This document shows, piece by piece, positions 34,353 to 44,521 of a stretch of 64,000 nucleotides of DNA; within the stretch, counting starts at the first letter, position 1; the number at the start of each line of letters is the position of its first letter. Made by a program: the position numbers and the translations under genes. Source of the DNA: Pseudomonas promysalinigenes (lineage in GTDB: Bacteria > Pseudomonadota > Gammaproteobacteria > Pseudomonadales > Pseudomonadaceae); NCBI RefSeq assembly GCF_014269025.2, contig NZ_CP077094.1:3410001-3474000 (forward strand). Reading direction: 5' to 3'. Below the pieces are notes generated by a model that was not told where the DNA came from, ran no database searches, and was given only the letters and a program-made list of their open reading frames with translations.

Positions 34353-35885
34353 ATGAGTACCAGCATCGATCTTGCCCCTGAACTTTCCGTTGCCAGCATT
34401 AGCCCATCCTCCACCCATATCGACGGGATGCCGCCCTTGGCGCTCAGCCCACGCCTGCACAACCGGGACTTGGCGCCGACGCGACTACAGGGCCGGCGCT
34501 GGGGCCGCTACAGCATCTTCGCGTTATGGACCAATGATGTGCACAACATTGCCAACTACTCCTTCGCCATGGGCTTGTTTGCCCTGGGCCTTGGGGGCTG
34601 GCAAGTTCTGCTGTCGCTAGCAATCGGCGCAGCGCTGGTGTACTTCTTCATGAACCTTTCTGGGTACATGGGGCAGAAGACCGGCGTGCCCTTCCCAGTT
34701 ATCAGCCGCATTGCCTTTGGCATCCACGGCGCGCAGTTACCGGCGCTGATCCGCGCGGTGATCGCCATCGCCTGGTTCGGCATCCAGACCTACTTGGCCT
34801 CGGTAGTGCTGCGCGTGCTCTTGACTGCCGTATGGCCCCAGGTGGCCGCTTATGACCACGACAGCATTCTTGGGCTGTCCAGCCTGGGATGGGTGTGCTT
34901 CGTGGCGATCTGGCTGGTGCAATTGGTGATCCTTGCCTACGGCATGGAAATGGTTCGTCGCTACGAAGCTTTCGCCGGCCCGGTGATACTGCTCACCGTC
35001 GCTAGCCTGGCGGTATTCATGTACTTCAAGGCCGATGCACGTATCGCCTGGTCGGTTGCCGAGCCGTTAGCCGGCTATGAGATGTGGCGCAACATTTTCG
35101 CCGGTGGCGCGCTCTGGCTGGCGATCTACGGCACCCTGGTGCTGAATTTCTGTGACTTCGCCCGTTCCTCGCCGTGCTCCAAGACCATTCGCGTCGGCAA
35201 CTTCTGGGGCCTGCCGGTGAACATCCTGGTGTTCGCCGTGATCACCGTGGTGCTGTGCGGCGCGCAGTTCCAGATCAACGGCCAGATCATCGACAGCCCT
35301 ACCCAAATCGTCGCCAGCATCCCCAGCACAGCATTTTTGGTACTCGGCTGCCTGGCTTTTCTGATCGTTACCGTGGCGGTGAACATCATGGCCAACTTCG
35401 TGGCACCGGCTTTCGTGCTGAGCAACCTGGCGCCGCGTCATCTGAACTTCCGCCGCGCCGGGCTGATCAGCGCAACCCTTGCGGTGCTGATCTTGCCGTG
35501 GAATCTCTACAACAGCCCGCTGGTGATCGTGTACTTCCTGTCGGGCCTGGGCGCACTGCTTGGCCCGCTGTACGGGGTGATCATGGCCGACTACTGGTTG
35601 CTGCGCAAAGGCCGGATCAACGTACCCGAGCTGTACACCGAGCACCCTGCAGGCGCCTACCACTACAGCAAAGGCATCAACGTGCGCGCCTTGGCCGCAT
35701 TTGGGCCTGCGGCGCTGTTGGCGATCATCCTCGCGCTGGTGCCTAGCTTCCATGTCATCGCGCCGTTTTCCTGGCTGATCGGTGCGGGCATCGCCGCTGC
35801 GGTGTACCTGCTGATCGCCCCGCGTAACCGCCAGTACCACGATGTCAGCGGCGAGTGCATCGCCGTCGACCACAGCAGCCATTGA
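34353..35885 (+). CDS. NCS1-family nucleobase/allantoin/hydantoin permease
   Basis: A 510-residue inner-membrane symporter of the NCS1 family. After a soluble N-terminus come SIFALWTNDVHNIANYSFAMG (the family's first helix with conserved Asn), GVPFPVISRIAFGIHGAQLPALIRA and about twelve hydrophobic segments. ATG at 34353 has AGGAG at 34339-34343. The next gene starts 17 bp after the stop, so they form an operon. The substrate may be allantoin, a hydantoin or a malonate-like compound; the shared operator with the urate genes favours a purine-derived compound. Confidence 0.88.
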   Translation: MSTSIDLAPELSVASISPSSTHIDGMPPLALSPRLHNRDLAPTRLQGRRWGRYSIFALWTNDVHNIANYSFAMGLFALGLGGWQVLLSLAIGAALVYFFMNLSGYMGQKTGVPFPVISRIAFGIHGAQLPALIRAVIAIAWFGIQTYLASVVLRVLLTAVWPQVAAYDHDSILGLSSLGWVCFVAIWLVQLVILAYGMEMVRRYEAFAGPVILLTVASLAVFMYFKADARIAWSVAEPLAGYEMWRNIFAGGALWLAIYGTLVLNFCDFARSSPCSKTIRVGNFWGLPVNILVFAVITVVLCGAQFQINGQIIDSPTQIVASIPSTAFLVLGCLAFLIVTVAVNIMANFVAPAFVLSNLAPRHLNFRRAGLISATLAVLILPWNLYNSPLVIVYFLSGLGALLGPLYGVIMADYWLLRKGRINVPELYTEHPAGAYHYSKGINVRALAAFGPAALLAIILALVPSFHVIAPFSWLIGAGIAAAVYLLIAPRNRQYHDVSGECIAVDHSSH

Positions 35886-35902
35886 TCAAGGAAGACTGCC
35901 CC

Positions 35903-36631
35903 ATGCGTATTCTTATCGCGAACGTGAACACTACCGAAACCATCACCCAGGCCATCGCCGAGCAAGCGCGTAGCGTGGCCGCGCCAGGCACTGAGATCAT
36001 CGGCCTGACACCCTGGTTTGGGGCCGAATCGGTAGAGGGTAATTTCGAAAGCTACCTGGCCGCCATCGCCGTGATGGACCGTGTACTGGCTTATGAAGGC
36101 CCTTATGATGCAGTGATCCAAGCCGGGTACGGCGAGCATGGCCGCGAAGGGTTGCAGGAGTTGCTCGAGGTGCCGGTGGTGGACATCACCGATGCCGCCG
36201 CCAGCACGGCGATGTACCTGGGCCACGCCTATTCGGTGGTCACCACCCTGGACCGCACCGTACCGCTGATCGAGGACCGACTGAAGCTCTCCGGCCTGTA
36301 CGACCGCTGCGCCTCGGTCAGGGCCAGTGGCTTGGCGGTACTGGAATTGGAAGAGCACCCTGAGCGCGCTGTCGAGGCTATTGTCGAGCAAGCCGAACGC
36401 GCCGTGCGTGAAGACAAGGCCGAGGTAATCTGCCTGGGCTGTGGTGGCATGGCCGGGCTGGACGAACTGATCCGCCAGCGCACTGGAGTGCCGGTGATCG
36501 ATGGAGTGAGCGCCGCGGTGACCATTGCCGAGTCGTTGGTGCGGATGGGGCTGAGTACGTCCAAGGTGCGCACCTTCGCTACACCACGGCCGAAGAAGGT
36601 GTTGGGCTGGCCGATGAAGTTCGGGCGTTAA
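35903..36631 (+). CDS. Asp/Glu/hydantoin racemase-superfamily enzyme with a single catalytic Cys
   Basis: A 242-residue cytoplasmic enzyme. The start MRILIANVNTTETIT and the C-terminal GVPVIDGVSAAVTIAE are those of hydantoin/allantoin racemases. The second active-site cysteine is present (C180 in LGCGGM). Where racemases carry the first cysteine (in A-C-F-G-D-P-G) this protein has A-G-Y-G-E-H-G, so Gly75 replaces it. One cysteine facing a glycine is the pattern of arylmalonate decarboxylase. Function could be decarboxylase, isomerase or lyase on the permease substrate. Operon partner of the NCS1 permease. Confidence 0.8.
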   Translation: MRILIANVNTTETITQAIAEQARSVAAPGTEIIGLTPWFGAESVEGNFESYLAAIAVMDRVLAYEGPYDAVIQAGYGEHGREGLQELLEVPVVDITDAAASTAMYLGHAYSVVTTLDRTVPLIEDRLKLSGLYDRCASVRASGLAVLELEEHPERAVEAIVEQAERAVREDKAEVICLGCGGMAGLDELIRQRTGVPVIDGVSAAVTIAESLVRMGLSTSKVRTFATPRPKKVLGWPMKFGR

Positions 36632-36681
36632 GCGCCGCCCCAGCCCTTGCCCGGCGTGCAAGGCAGCCAAATAACGCCAAC

Positions 36682-36716
36682 CACTGCCCGGCTTGCTCGG
36701 ATCAGGTCGGGCAGTG
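36682..36716. terminator. Bidirectional hairpin between convergent genes
   Basis: CACTGCCCG (36682-36690) pairs with CGGGCAGTG (36708-36716), overlapping the stop region of the histidine phosphatase gene. A GC-rich stem with a 17-base loop and no T-run. Confidence 0.4.
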
Positions 36717-37364
36717 GTGCTCCCCACCGTTCAGGCCCTGGCGGACATTGCGGCTCAGTAAGCTGGCTTTACCGTCATGCCAAGTCAGGGTCAGCACATA
36801 CAGCGTATCGAAATCGTCGCCGTCCCAGTCCTCGGTGATTACCCGCTGATCGCCCAACGCCTTGCCAGCCACGGCATTGATCAATGCTGGCAGGTAACCA
36901 TGGGACCAGGCGGTATAGACCGTGGCATTGCGGTATTTCTCGCTGACCAGCTCAGCGGCAAGCTCGTCGGTGTCGTTGGCCGCAAAGTCGATATTGACCG
37001 GCAACCCCAGGCGGATGGCGCTTGGGGTGATGGTCATCAGCGGGCGGATATAGCTGTAACTCTGATCCTCGCTGCCCTCCTCTACATGCCGAGTCGGGTT
37101 GGCCGCAAACACGTAATCCGCTTTACCGAAACGCTGTGGCAGCAAGGTGGCCAGGTCGATCGCACGATTCAGGCCCTGGCAATTCAGTTGCCCCAGGCCT
37201 TCCCCGGGCTTTTCGGCATGGCGCAGAAACACCAAGGTCTGGGTACCGTCGACCGGTTGAGAACGGCTGTCCAGCACTACCAAGGCCACAGGGACGGCTG
37301 CGGCGACCAAGGCCAAGCTGGCCAGTAAGTGGCGACGACGTCGAAAGAAAGCGGGCAACTGCAT
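36702..37364 (-). CDS. Membrane-anchored histidine-phosphatase-family protein
   Basis: About 220 residues. A basic start (FFRRRR) and hydrophobic helix LLASLALVAAAVPVALVVL form an anchor, followed by the phosphoglycerate-mutase-like core: LVFLRHAEKPG with the RHG-type motif in RHA form, and a second conserved His in YTAWSHGYLPALI. The catalytic domain would face the periplasm. Substrate unknown. ATG at 37364 fits the anchor; an upstream start (37457) is possible but less likely. Confidence 0.8.
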   Translation of the reverse strand: MQLPAFFRRRRHLLASLALVAAAVPVALVVLDSRSQPVDGTQTLVFLRHAEKPGEGLGQLNCQGLNRAIDLATLLPQRFGKADYVFAANPTRHVEEGSEDQSYSYIRPLMTITPSAIRLGLPVNIDFAANDTDELAAELVSEKYRNATVYTAWSHGYLPALINAVAGKALGDQRVITEDWDGDDFDTLYVLTLTWHDGKASLLSRNVRQGLNGGEHHCPT

Positions 37365-37587
37365 GTAGGCGGGCTCTTGTGGCAAAAAGTAGCGGGTCAC
37401 TCGCCACATTGCCCTACGGGATGTGCCAGGGGCATCGGTGCAGTGATTGCCATCCATGGCAACGAGCAGGACTAAGAGTGCCCCGATCCCGTTTGGTTCC
37501 TCCCTGGACGTGCATGCCGTTCCCTAGGCATGGGTGAACTTAGCGCCGGCGTGTTGCAAGAATGTGTCACCCTTGGTGCCACTAATG

Positions 37588-37926
37588 TCATTCATCCCGG
37601 GTCAGCACCTCGAGCAACTGGATTTCGAAAGTCAGGTCCGAATTCGGTGGGATCGAGCCCATGCTGCGCTCGCCATACCCCAGGTGAGCCGGCACTTGCA
37701 GCCTGCGTGTGCCGCCCACGCGCATGCCCATCAGCCCCTGGTCCCAACCTTTGATGACTCGGCCAGTGCCGATGACGCATTGAAACGGCTTGCCCCGCGA
37801 CCAGGACGAATCGAACTCGCTGCCGTCGGCCAGCCAGCCGGTGTACTGGGTGGTGATCAGGGCACCTTTGACAGCGGCTTTACCTTGGCCTTCGATCAGG
37901 TCGGTGATCTGCAGTTCGCTGCTCAT
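37588..37926 (-). CDS. FKBP-type peptidyl-prolyl isomerase
   Basis: A single FKBP domain of 112 residues: LQITDLIEGQGKAAVKG at the start, YTGWLADGSEFDSSW, FQCVIGTGRVIKGWDQGLMGMRVGG and a C-terminal LTFEIQLLEVL. No signal peptide, so cytoplasmic. Catalyses cis-trans isomerisation of Xaa-Pro bonds in folding. Alone on its strand between unrelated genes. Confidence 0.93.
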   Translation of the reverse strand: MSSELQITDLIEGQGKAAVKGALITTQYTGWLADGSEFDSSWSRGKPFQCVIGTGRVIKGWDQGLMGMRVGGTRRLQVPAHLGYGERSMGSIPPNSDLTFEIQLLEVLTRDE

Positions 37927-37991
37927 GGGCAGGCTCCATCGTTAAAGACAAAGCCGCCCTTTTCTCAGGAATGTACAAATTTGGCAAGTGA

Positions 37992-38780
37992 TCAGATGTA
38001 GATGCTACCGCGCAGGTACAGCGCCGCACGCCCGCTGATGATCACCCGCCCATTACCAGGCACTTCACAGTGCAACTGCCCCTTGCGCGCCCCGCCCTGC
38101 TCGCAGGTCAGCGCCGTCTTGCCCAGGCGCTCGGCCCACAGTGGCGCCAGGGAAGTGTGCGCCGAACCTGTGACCGGGTCTTCATTGACCCCCACCCTCG
38201 GGCCAAACCACCGGGTAACGAAGTCGAACCCCCGTCCGGCTGCAGTGACCGCGATACCGCGCACGTCGAAGGCCGACAGTGCGGCGAAATCAGGTTTGAG
38301 TGGGTCGAGCAACGCAGCGTCATCAACCACTACCACATAATCGTCAGAGCGATATACCGCTGCCGCCTGGCTCAGGCCAAGCGCTTGGAGCAAACCGGCC
38401 GGAGCATCCAGCGCTTGCGGTTGCTTGGCCGGGAAGTCCATGGCCAGCAGGCCATCAGCCCCCCGGCTGACCCGAAGCTCGCCACTTCGGGTATTAAAGC
38501 GCAGCACCTGGGCTTGCTCCCCGAGCTGTTCGAACAGCACATAGGCAGACGCCAGGGTTGCGTGGCCGCACAGGTCGACTTCGACGGCCGGGGTGAACCA
38601 GCGCAAGTCGTAAGACTGGCCGTTGGGCACGAAATAAGCCGTTTCGGAAAGATTGTTCTCTTCAGCGATACGCTGCAGCACAGCGTCTGGCAGCCAGCTC
38701 TGTAACGGCACGACCGCTGCCGGGTTGCCACCGAAGGGCTCGGTGCTAAAGGCATCGACCTGGAAAATTTCGAGTTGCAT
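37992..38780 (-). CDS. PhzF-family isomerase-like protein
   Basis: A 262-residue protein of the PhzF/diaminopimelate-epimerase fold. The start MQLEIFQVDAFSTEPFGGNPAAV is the family signature, with NNLSETAYF carrying the usual catalytic Glu, DLCGHATLASAYVL, and the second-half motif DPVTGSAHTSL. No phenazine genes are nearby, so it is a general PhzF paralogue. A ribosome site (AAGGAG) supports the ATG at 38780. Substrate unknown. Confidence 0.9.
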   Translation of the reverse strand: MQLEIFQVDAFSTEPFGGNPAAVVPLQSWLPDAVLQRIAEENNLSETAYFVPNGQSYDLRWFTPAVEVDLCGHATLASAYVLFEQLGEQAQVLRFNTRSGELRVSRGADGLLAMDFPAKQPQALDAPAGLLQALGLSQAAAVYRSDDYVVVVDDAALLDPLKPDFAALSAFDVRGIAVTAAGRGFDFVTRWFGPRVGVNEDPVTGSAHTSLAPLWAERLGKTALTCEQGGARKGQLHCEVPGNGRVIISGRAALYLRGSIYI

Positions 38781-38828
38781 CAAACGCTCCTTGTGATCCG
38801 GCAGGGCCGGCGTATGTCATGAACAGAC

Positions 38829-39767
38829 CTATGCATGGACCGGCGTAAGCACTGGCTCACCGGCAAAAAAGGCCTGCAGATTACGTAGTACCAGGCTCAC
38901 CGTGTCACGTGCAGCCTCCGGCGACTGGCCCGCCACATGGGGAGTGAGCAGCGTATTGCTCAATGCCTTGAGGGCCGGCGCTACTGTGGGTTCTTCATCG
39001 AACACGTCCAGCGCAGCGCCAGCGAGCTGGCCTTGCTGCAAGGCAGTTACCAGGGCTTGGGTATCGACGACACTGGCGCGGGCGATATTGACCAAGTAGC
39101 CCTCGGCACCCAAGGCTGCGATGACCTGGGCATCGACCAGATGGCGAGTAGCGGCACCACCGGGGGTGGCAACCACCAGAATGTCGACCGCTTCAGCCAA
39201 CTGCTGCGCGGTGGCGTACCAGGTGTAGGGAACGTCCGCGCGGTGGGTGCGGCCATGGTAGCTGATAGGCATGTCGAAGCCCTGGCTGGCGCGCTTGGCA
39301 ATCGCCAGGCCAACCGCACCGAGGCCGAGCACGCCCAGGCGCTTGCCGCTGACCGAAGGGCTGATCACGCGACGCCACTCACCCTGGCGAGTGCTGGCGT
39401 CGGCGCGGGGGATGTCGCGCAGCAGCGCCAGCAACATGGCCATGGCGTGATCGGCAACGGCTGTAGCGTTGGCGCCTGCCCCATTGGTGACGGTGATGCT
39501 ACGCGCAGCAGCTGCAGCCAAATCGACTTGCTCGTAACCTGCACCAATCACACAGATGATTTGCAGCTTGGGCAGTGCGGCAATCTCGGTGGCGCTCAGG
39601 CCCAGCGGGCCGCGGGTGAGCACGGCGTCGATCTCGGCGCCACGGTGCTCGATGGCATCGGCTCGCAGTTGCGCGGTGGGTGCGCGAATCAGCCGATAAC
39701 CTGCCTGTTCAAGCAGAGGCAGATAATCATCTACCGTTTCTACCAGCACCAAGACGGTCTTGTTCAT
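38829..39767 (-). CDS. D-2-hydroxyacid dehydrogenase (glyoxylate/hydroxypyruvate reductase-like)
   Basis: A 312-residue NAD(P)-dependent dehydrogenase. Rossmann glycine motif GVLGLGAVGLAIA, catalytic triad Arg in NIARASVVD, Glu in DVFDEEP and His in LLTPHVAGQS. Closest in style to hydroxypyruvate/glyoxylate reductases, which would match the glyoxylate metabolism seen elsewhere in the window, but no operator or operon links it to those genes. Confidence 0.9.
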   Translation of the reverse strand: MNKTVLVLVETVDDYLPLLEQAGYRLIRAPTAQLRADAIEHRGAEIDAVLTRGPLGLSATEIAALPKLQIICVIGAGYEQVDLAAAAARSITVTNGAGANATAVADHAMAMLLALLRDIPRADASTRQGEWRRVISPSVSGKRLGVLGLGAVGLAIAKRASQGFDMPISYHGRTHRADVPYTWYATAQQLAEAVDILVVATPGGAATRHLVDAQVIAALGAEGYLVNIARASVVDTQALVTALQQGQLAGAALDVFDEEPTVAPALKALSNTLLTPHVAGQSPEAARDTVSLVLRNLQAFFAGEPVLTPVHA

Positions 39768-39917
39768 GCCGACTCCTCAGATAGGGGAGAGGCATTATGC
39801 GGGGAAGGTGAGCGGTACAGTCAATCGATTAAATAGAGATCAACTGTACTGTATTGGTAGAGCCTGGCAGCGACGCATCCCTAGCAGTGCTCACCGCAGG
39901 GATGCGCCCTAGGACCG

Positions 39918-40337
39918 CTATTGGCTGAATGCGCGCCCCAGGCCTCCGGGCACGCCGCTGCTGTCGGTGTCCTGCCATGGGCCATCTGGCTTGAGCGACC
40001 AGCTCCAGCCATTGTCATAACGGTAGTAGGTGCGCTGGCGGTAGAACACGTTGGTCTTGTTGTCCAACACATATACCCCAAGCTTCGGGTCCCAGTGGCT
40101 AGCCCCGCCAGGCGGTGGCGCGAAGCTGGCGGAGGTGCGCGGTACCGGCTTGGCTGGAGCGCTAGGCTTGCTCGGCTGGGTCGATGGCTGGCCACCAGGC
40201 AGCGGTTTGACCACCGGGCCCTGACGCGGCGGCACGGTTTCGATCGGCGGCGACGGCTCCTGGTTCGGTTGATGCACGGTACACGCGGACAAACCCAGGG
40301 CTAGGGTCATCAGGGTCAGGCGGACGGCGCTATGCAT
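39918..40337 (-). CDS. Proline-rich lipoprotein of unknown function
   Basis: A 139-residue precursor with lipobox LGLSAC (lipidated Cys19). A long Pro/Ser/Lys-rich stretch (about 25-75) probably spans from the membrane, and the C-terminal half holds aromatic motifs SHWDPKLGVYVL and TYYRYDNGWSW. It starts only 12 bp after ccmI on the same strand, so it may be transcribed with the ccm operon. No catalytic motif recognised. Confidence 0.8.
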   Translation of the reverse strand: MHSAVRLTLMTLALGLSACTVHQPNQEPSPPIETVPPRQGPVVKPLPGGQPSTQPSKPSAPAKPVPRTSASFAPPPGGASHWDPKLGVYVLDNKTNVFYRQRTYYRYDNGWSWSLKPDGPWQDTDSSGVPGGLGRAFSQ

Positions 40338-40349
40338 GGCATTGTTCTC

Positions 40350-41534
40350 TTACTGGTCAGGGCTGTCGATGGTCAGGTGCTGGGTGCCCTGAGTGGTGTT
40401 GGCCAACGGCGGGCTTTGGCCTATCCACTCCCCGCGGGTCGGCTGCCCAGCCCGGGAAACACGTGCAACAAGTTGGACTTCGGCGAACTGCGACAGTTTC
40501 ATCTGCGCCAGCATCGCGTCCGCATCGGTCAGTTCCACCTCAAGAGGCAATTGCGCCACGGTCACCCGCTTGGCCGCCAGGGGCATCGGCGGGCCATTAC
40601 TGGCGCGGGCGAAGATAAACACGGTGTCGTCAGGTTTGACCTTGTCTTTGAGCGCAGCCGCCAGTTCCACCCGGACCTTGAGCTGAACCGGCGCAATAGC
40701 CTGGGTCTGAGGCTGGCCAAGGCGCTCTGCGGCGCGGTCGATACCGCCTTGCAGCGCTGCGCGCGACGCATCGCCTTCAGGCAGTTGCGTCAGCAGACGG
40801 TTCCAGTAGTCGATGGCTTCTTGATAGCGCTCACCTTCGAACGCCGCGATGCCCCGTAGGCCAAGGCTGGTGACTTCGTTGGGGTCGGCCTTGAGTGCCT
40901 CGTCCGTCAGTGCCTGGACCTCTGGGCTCCACTTTTTGTCCGCCGCGAAGTACAGCGCCTGTGCCCACTGGCCGAGCAGTTCAGGCTGGCGACCGGCCAA
41001 GGCCACCGCGCGCTCGTAGGTACGTGCCGCATCTGCCGGACGCTGCTGCGCCATGTAGGCCCGCCCCAGGAAGTACAAACCCTCGGCCGAGTCCGGCTGC
41101 GCTTGTACGGCACGCTCAAGCCGGGAGGTCATCTCCTCCATGGTTTTTGGCGCAGCGGCGAATTCCTGGGTCAACTCGACCTTGTCTGATGCACCGAAGT
41201 GCAGGTAAAGCCCCAGCGCCAGGGCTGGCACCAGTATTGCGGCAAGCAGAGGCAGCGCCTTGCCCAATTGCCTCTGACGCGCAGGTTCGGCACCTTCGGT
41301 ATCGGCCAGCAACTCACGAGCCGCTTCGTCACGCCCCATGGCCAGTTGCCGTTGGTCCAACACGCCAGCAGCCTGCTGGGCAGACAATTCGGCGATGCGC
41401 TCTTGGTAAAGGGCCACGTTCAGGGCGGTGCGGTCTTCTTCCTGCTGCTGGCGGCGGCCACGCAGGGTCGGGATCAGCAAAAAGCCGAGGGCGGCGAGCA
41501 GCATCAGGCCCGCGCTAAGCCAGAATTCAGTCAT
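40350..41534 (-). CDS. ccmI: Cytochrome c maturation protein CcmI (CycH)
   Basis: Holds apocytochrome c for heme attachment. The 394-residue protein has an N-terminal membrane helix ([15 protein letters not shown]), a leucine-zipper-like loop with [18 protein letters not shown], a second helix, then periplasmic TPR repeats ([25 protein letters not shown] and others) and a C-terminal beta-rich region. Its ATG lies inside the end of ccmH (8-bp overlap). Confidence 0.93.
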   Translation of the reverse strand: MTEFWLSAGLMLLAALGFLLIPTLRGRRQQQEEDRTALNVALYQERIAELSAQQAAGVLDQRQLAMGRDEAARELLADTEGAEPARQRQLGKALPLLAAILVPALALGLYLHFGASDKVELTQEFAAAPKTMEEMTSRLERAVQAQPDSAEGLYFLGRAYMAQQRPADAARTYERAVALAGRQPELLGQWAQALYFAADKKWSPEVQALTDEALKADPNEVTSLGLRGIAAFEGERYQEAIDYWNRLLTQLPEGDASRAALQGGIDRAAERLGQPQTQAIAPVQLKVRVELAAALKDKVKPDDTVFIFARASNGPPMPLAAKRVTVAQLPLEVELTDADAMLAQMKLSQFAEVQLVARVSRAGQPTRGEWIGQSPPLANTTQGTQHLTIDSPDQ

Positions 41535-42003
41535 GGGTCTGTTCTTTTTCCAGCAGTTTGGCGAGACGTTCGCGTTCTTCGACGGACAGTTGCGCAGCTC
41601 CCAGTGCTGCAGCGCCGCGGCGCCGGCGGACAATTACCGCCAGCACAACGAAACAACCGACCAGCAAAATGCCAGGGCCGAACCACAGCAGCCAGGTGCG
41701 GCCACTAAGCGCCGGCTTGTAGCGCACGAAGTCGCCATAGCGATCGACCATGAAGTCGACGATTTGACGGTTGCTCTTGCCCTCGCCGAGCATGCGGAAG
41801 ATTTCACGGCGCAGGTCGGCAGCGATCGGTGCGTTGGAGTCGGCGATGTCCTGATTCTGGCACTTGGGGCAGCGCAGTTCCTTGGTCAGCTGCTGATAAC
41901 GCGCGCGCTCGGCGTCATCTCGGAACTGGTAGGTGTCGATGGCTGCCTTGGCCACGCAGGTCACGCTCAAGCCCAGCGCGGCAGCTACCAGCCAGCGCTT
42001 CAT
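41527..42003 (-). CDS. ccmH: Cytochrome c maturation protein CcmH (CycL)
   Basis: Thioreductant of the heme-ligation complex. The 158-residue precursor has a signal-like helix, then [17 protein letters not shown] with the redox pair C45/C48, the conserved REIF segment, and a membrane helix [19 protein letters not shown]. Only the short CcmH form is present; the TPR part is the separate ccmI. Overlaps ccmG by ATGA. Confidence 0.95.
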   Translation of the reverse strand: MKRWLVAAALGLSVTCVAKAAIDTYQFRDDAERARYQQLTKELRCPKCQNQDIADSNAPIAADLRREIFRMLGEGKSNRQIVDFMVDRYGDFVRYKPALSGRTWLLWFGPGILLVGCFVVLAVIVRRRRGAAALGAAQLSVEERERLAKLLEKEQTHD

Positions 42004-42536
42004 GGCTTGGCCTCATCGATCAAGCCCTGATAGAGCGGCGCCAGTTGCTCGCGCCACACAGTGGCATCGACGATACCGACGTGTTTGTAACGGATGATGC
42101 CCTTGGCGTCGATGAGGAAAGTTTCAGGTGCGCCATAAACGCCCAGATCCAGCCCCAGGCTGCCCTGCTCGTCACGAATGTCCAGCTGGTAGGGGTTATG
42201 GAACTCGGCCAGCCACTTCTGCGCGGCGGCGTTGTCATCCTTGTAGTTGATACCGTGGATCACCACGCCCTGCTGGGCCAGCTGATTCAGGTACGGGTGT
42301 TCGACCTTGCACGACGGGCACCAGGTGGCCCAGACGTTGACCAGCGCCGGCCGCCCCTTCAGGTCAGCCTCGGTCAGGTTGCGGTCGCCTTGGGTGTTGG
42401 CCAGGGCGAAGGCCGGGAACGGCTTGCCGATCATCGCCGATGGCAGCTCGTCGGGCTTGAGGAACAGCCCTTTGTAGAGAAAAACCGCCATCAGCAGGAA
42501 TACCGCCAGTGGCACCACCATGATCCAACGCTTCAT
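42000..42536 (-). CDS. ccmG: Thiol:disulfide interchange protein CcmG/DsbE
   Basis: Membrane-anchored periplasmic thioredoxin that keeps apocytochrome cysteines reduced. In the 178-residue product a helix anchor (residues 4-20) is followed by a thioredoxin domain with WCPSC (C73/C76) and the typical acidic loop GVYGAPETFLID. Overlaps ccmF by four bases. Confidence 0.95.
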   Translation of the reverse strand: MKRWIMVVPLAVFLLMAVFLYKGLFLKPDELPSAMIGKPFPAFALANTQGDRNLTEADLKGRPALVNVWATWCPSCKVEHPYLNQLAQQGVVIHGINYKDDNAAAQKWLAEFHNPYQLDIRDEQGSLGLDLGVYGAPETFLIDAKGIIRYKHVGIVDATVWREQLAPLYQGLIDEAKP

Positions 42537-44521
42537 GCAGCAGCTCCAGACACGCCCAGGGCCTCACGCACCCGGGTCTTGACCTTGACGCGATAGCGCC
42601 GGTCGCAGGCCGCCAGCAACCCACCCAGGCCGGTCAGCAGACCGCCCAGCCAGATCCAACGGACGTAAGGTTTGATATGCACGCGCACAGCCCAGGCGCC
42701 ATTTTCCAACGGTTCGCCCAGCGCCACGTAAAGGTCGCGGGTGAAGCCGGCGTCGATGCCAGCCTCGGTCATCATCGACTGCTGAACGGTGTACAGGCGT
42801 TTCTCCGGATGCAGGGTGGTCACCTCGCGGCCTTGGCGGGTGACGACGATGCTGCCCTTGTCGGAGATGAAGTTCGGGCCCTCGAAGTGTTTGGCGCCTT
42901 CGAACAGGAAGTGATAGCCGCCAAGTTCTACGCTCTCCCCCGGCGCCATGCGCAAATCGCGTTCGGCGCTGTTGTTGCTCGATAGCACCACGCCCAGGGC
43001 ACATACCGCCAGCCCCAGGTGCGCCAGCTGCATGCCCCAGTAGCTGCGCGTAAGGCCACCCACACCCTTGACCAAGCCTTTATGGCGGGTCTTGTCGAGA
43101 ATGTCGCGCAGGCCACCGAGCACCACCCAGGCCGCCAGGGCGAATGTGCTCAACACCGGCCAGTCGAAGTCGTCCACCAGCATGCCTGCAAGTGGCGCCA
43201 GCACCGCACTGCCCAGCAGAACCGGGGTCATCATGTTGGCCAGCCATCGACCAGGTGTGTCTTTCCAGCGCACCACCACACCCAGGCTCAGCACCAGCAT
43301 CAGCAGCGCCATCAATGGCAGGAACAAGGCATTGAAATACGGCGGGCCAACCGAGAGCTTGGCCCCGGTCAGAGCATCGAGCACCAATGGGTAGAGGGTG
43401 CCAAGCAGTATCATCGAGGCCGCCACCACCAACACCAGGTTGTTAGCCAGCAACAGTGTTTCACGGGACCATAGGCCAAAGCCCACCTGGCTCTTGACCA
43501 CCGGGGCACGCAAAGCGAAGAGCGTCAGTGAGCCGCCGACCACCACCAACAGGAAGATCAGGATGAACACCCCACGCGCAGGATCAGCAGCGAAGGCATG
43601 CACGGAAGTCAGCACGCCGGAGCGAACCAGGAAGGTCCCAAGCAGGCTCAGGGAGAAGGCGGCGATCGCCAGCAGTACCGTCCAGCTTTTGAATACCCCG
43701 CGCTTTTCGGTCACCGCCAGCGAGTGAATCAGTGCAGTGCCCACCAGCCACGGCATGAACGAGGCGTTCTCCACCGGGTCCCAGAACCACCAGCCACCCC
43801 AGCCCAGTTCATAGTAAGCCCACCACGACCCCAGGGTGATGCCAACCCCCAGAAAAGCCCAGGCCACGATGGTCCAAGGCCGCGACCAGCGGGCCCAGGC
43901 TGCATCCAGGCGCCCACCAAGCAGCGCGGCAATGGCGAAGGCGAAGGCCACCGAAAAGCCTACGTAGCCCATGTACAGCATCGGCGGGTGGACGATCAGG
44001 CCAAAGTCCTGCAACAGCGGGTTGAGGTCACGACCGTCGGCCGGCACTTGCGGCAACAGGCGCTGGAACGGGTTGGACGTGATGATCAGAAAGCTCAGGA
44101 AACCGACGCTGATCATGCCCATGACCGCCAGCACCCGGGCCAGCATCACCTGCGGCAACTGGCGCGAGAAGATCGACACGGCGAAGGTCCAGCCACCGAG
44201 AATCAACGCCCACAACAGCAGCGAGCCCTCATGGGCGCCCCACACTGCACTGAATTTGTAGTACCAAGGCAAAGCACTGTTGGAGTTGCTGGCAACGTAG
44301 GCAACCGAAAAGTTGTCGGTCATGAAGGCGTGGGTCAGGCAGGCGAAGGCCAATGCCAGGAAGGTGAACTGGCCCCAGGCTGCGGGCCGCGCCAGCCCCA
44401 TCCATAGGCTGTCGCCGCGCCAGGCGCCGAGCAGTGGCACCGTGGCCTGCACGACGGCGAAACAGATCGCCAGGATCATCGCCAGCTGACCGAGTTCAGG
44501 AATCACCAATGCCGCATTCAT
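42533..44521 (-). CDS. ccmF: Heme lyase subunit CcmF
   Basis: Large membrane subunit that ligates heme to apocytochrome c. In the 662-residue protein about fifteen hydrophobic segments surround the WWD domain ([19 protein letters not shown]). Further conserved blocks are [13 protein letters not shown] and the [19 protein letters not shown] segment with heme-ligand histidine. Overlaps ccmE by four bases (44518-44521). Confidence 0.96.
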   Translation of the reverse strand: MNAALVIPELGQLAMILAICFAVVQATVPLLGAWRGDSLWMGLARPAAWGQFTFLALAFACLTHAFMTDNFSVAYVASNSNSALPWYYKFSAVWGAHEGSLLLWALILGGWTFAVSIFSRQLPQVMLARVLAVMGMISVGFLSFLIITSNPFQRLLPQVPADGRDLNPLLQDFGLIVHPPMLYMGYVGFSVAFAFAIAALLGGRLDAAWARWSRPWTIVAWAFLGVGITLGSWWAYYELGWGGWWFWDPVENASFMPWLVGTALIHSLAVTEKRGVFKSWTVLLAIAAFSLSLLGTFLVRSGVLTSVHAFAADPARGVFILIFLLVVVGGSLTLFALRAPVVKSQVGFGLWSRETLLLANNLVLVVAASMILLGTLYPLVLDALTGAKLSVGPPYFNALFLPLMALLMLVLSLGVVVRWKDTPGRWLANMMTPVLLGSAVLAPLAGMLVDDFDWPVLSTFALAAWVVLGGLRDILDKTRHKGLVKGVGGLTRSYWGMQLAHLGLAVCALGVVLSSNNSAERDLRMAPGESVELGGYHFLFEGAKHFEGPNFISDKGSIVVTRQGREVTTLHPEKRLYTVQQSMMTEAGIDAGFTRDLYVALGEPLENGAWAVRVHIKPYVRWIWLGGLLTGLGGLLAACDRRYRVKVKTRVREALGVSGAAA

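Noticed and set aside
34353-36631. Calling the pair allantoin permease plus allantoin racemase
   Set aside because: The enzyme lacks the first catalytic cysteine of racemases, so the specific name is not supported.
37992-38780. Phenazine biosynthesis gene phzF
   Set aside because: No other phz genes are present; stand-alone PhzF-fold proteins are common and of unrelated or unknown function.
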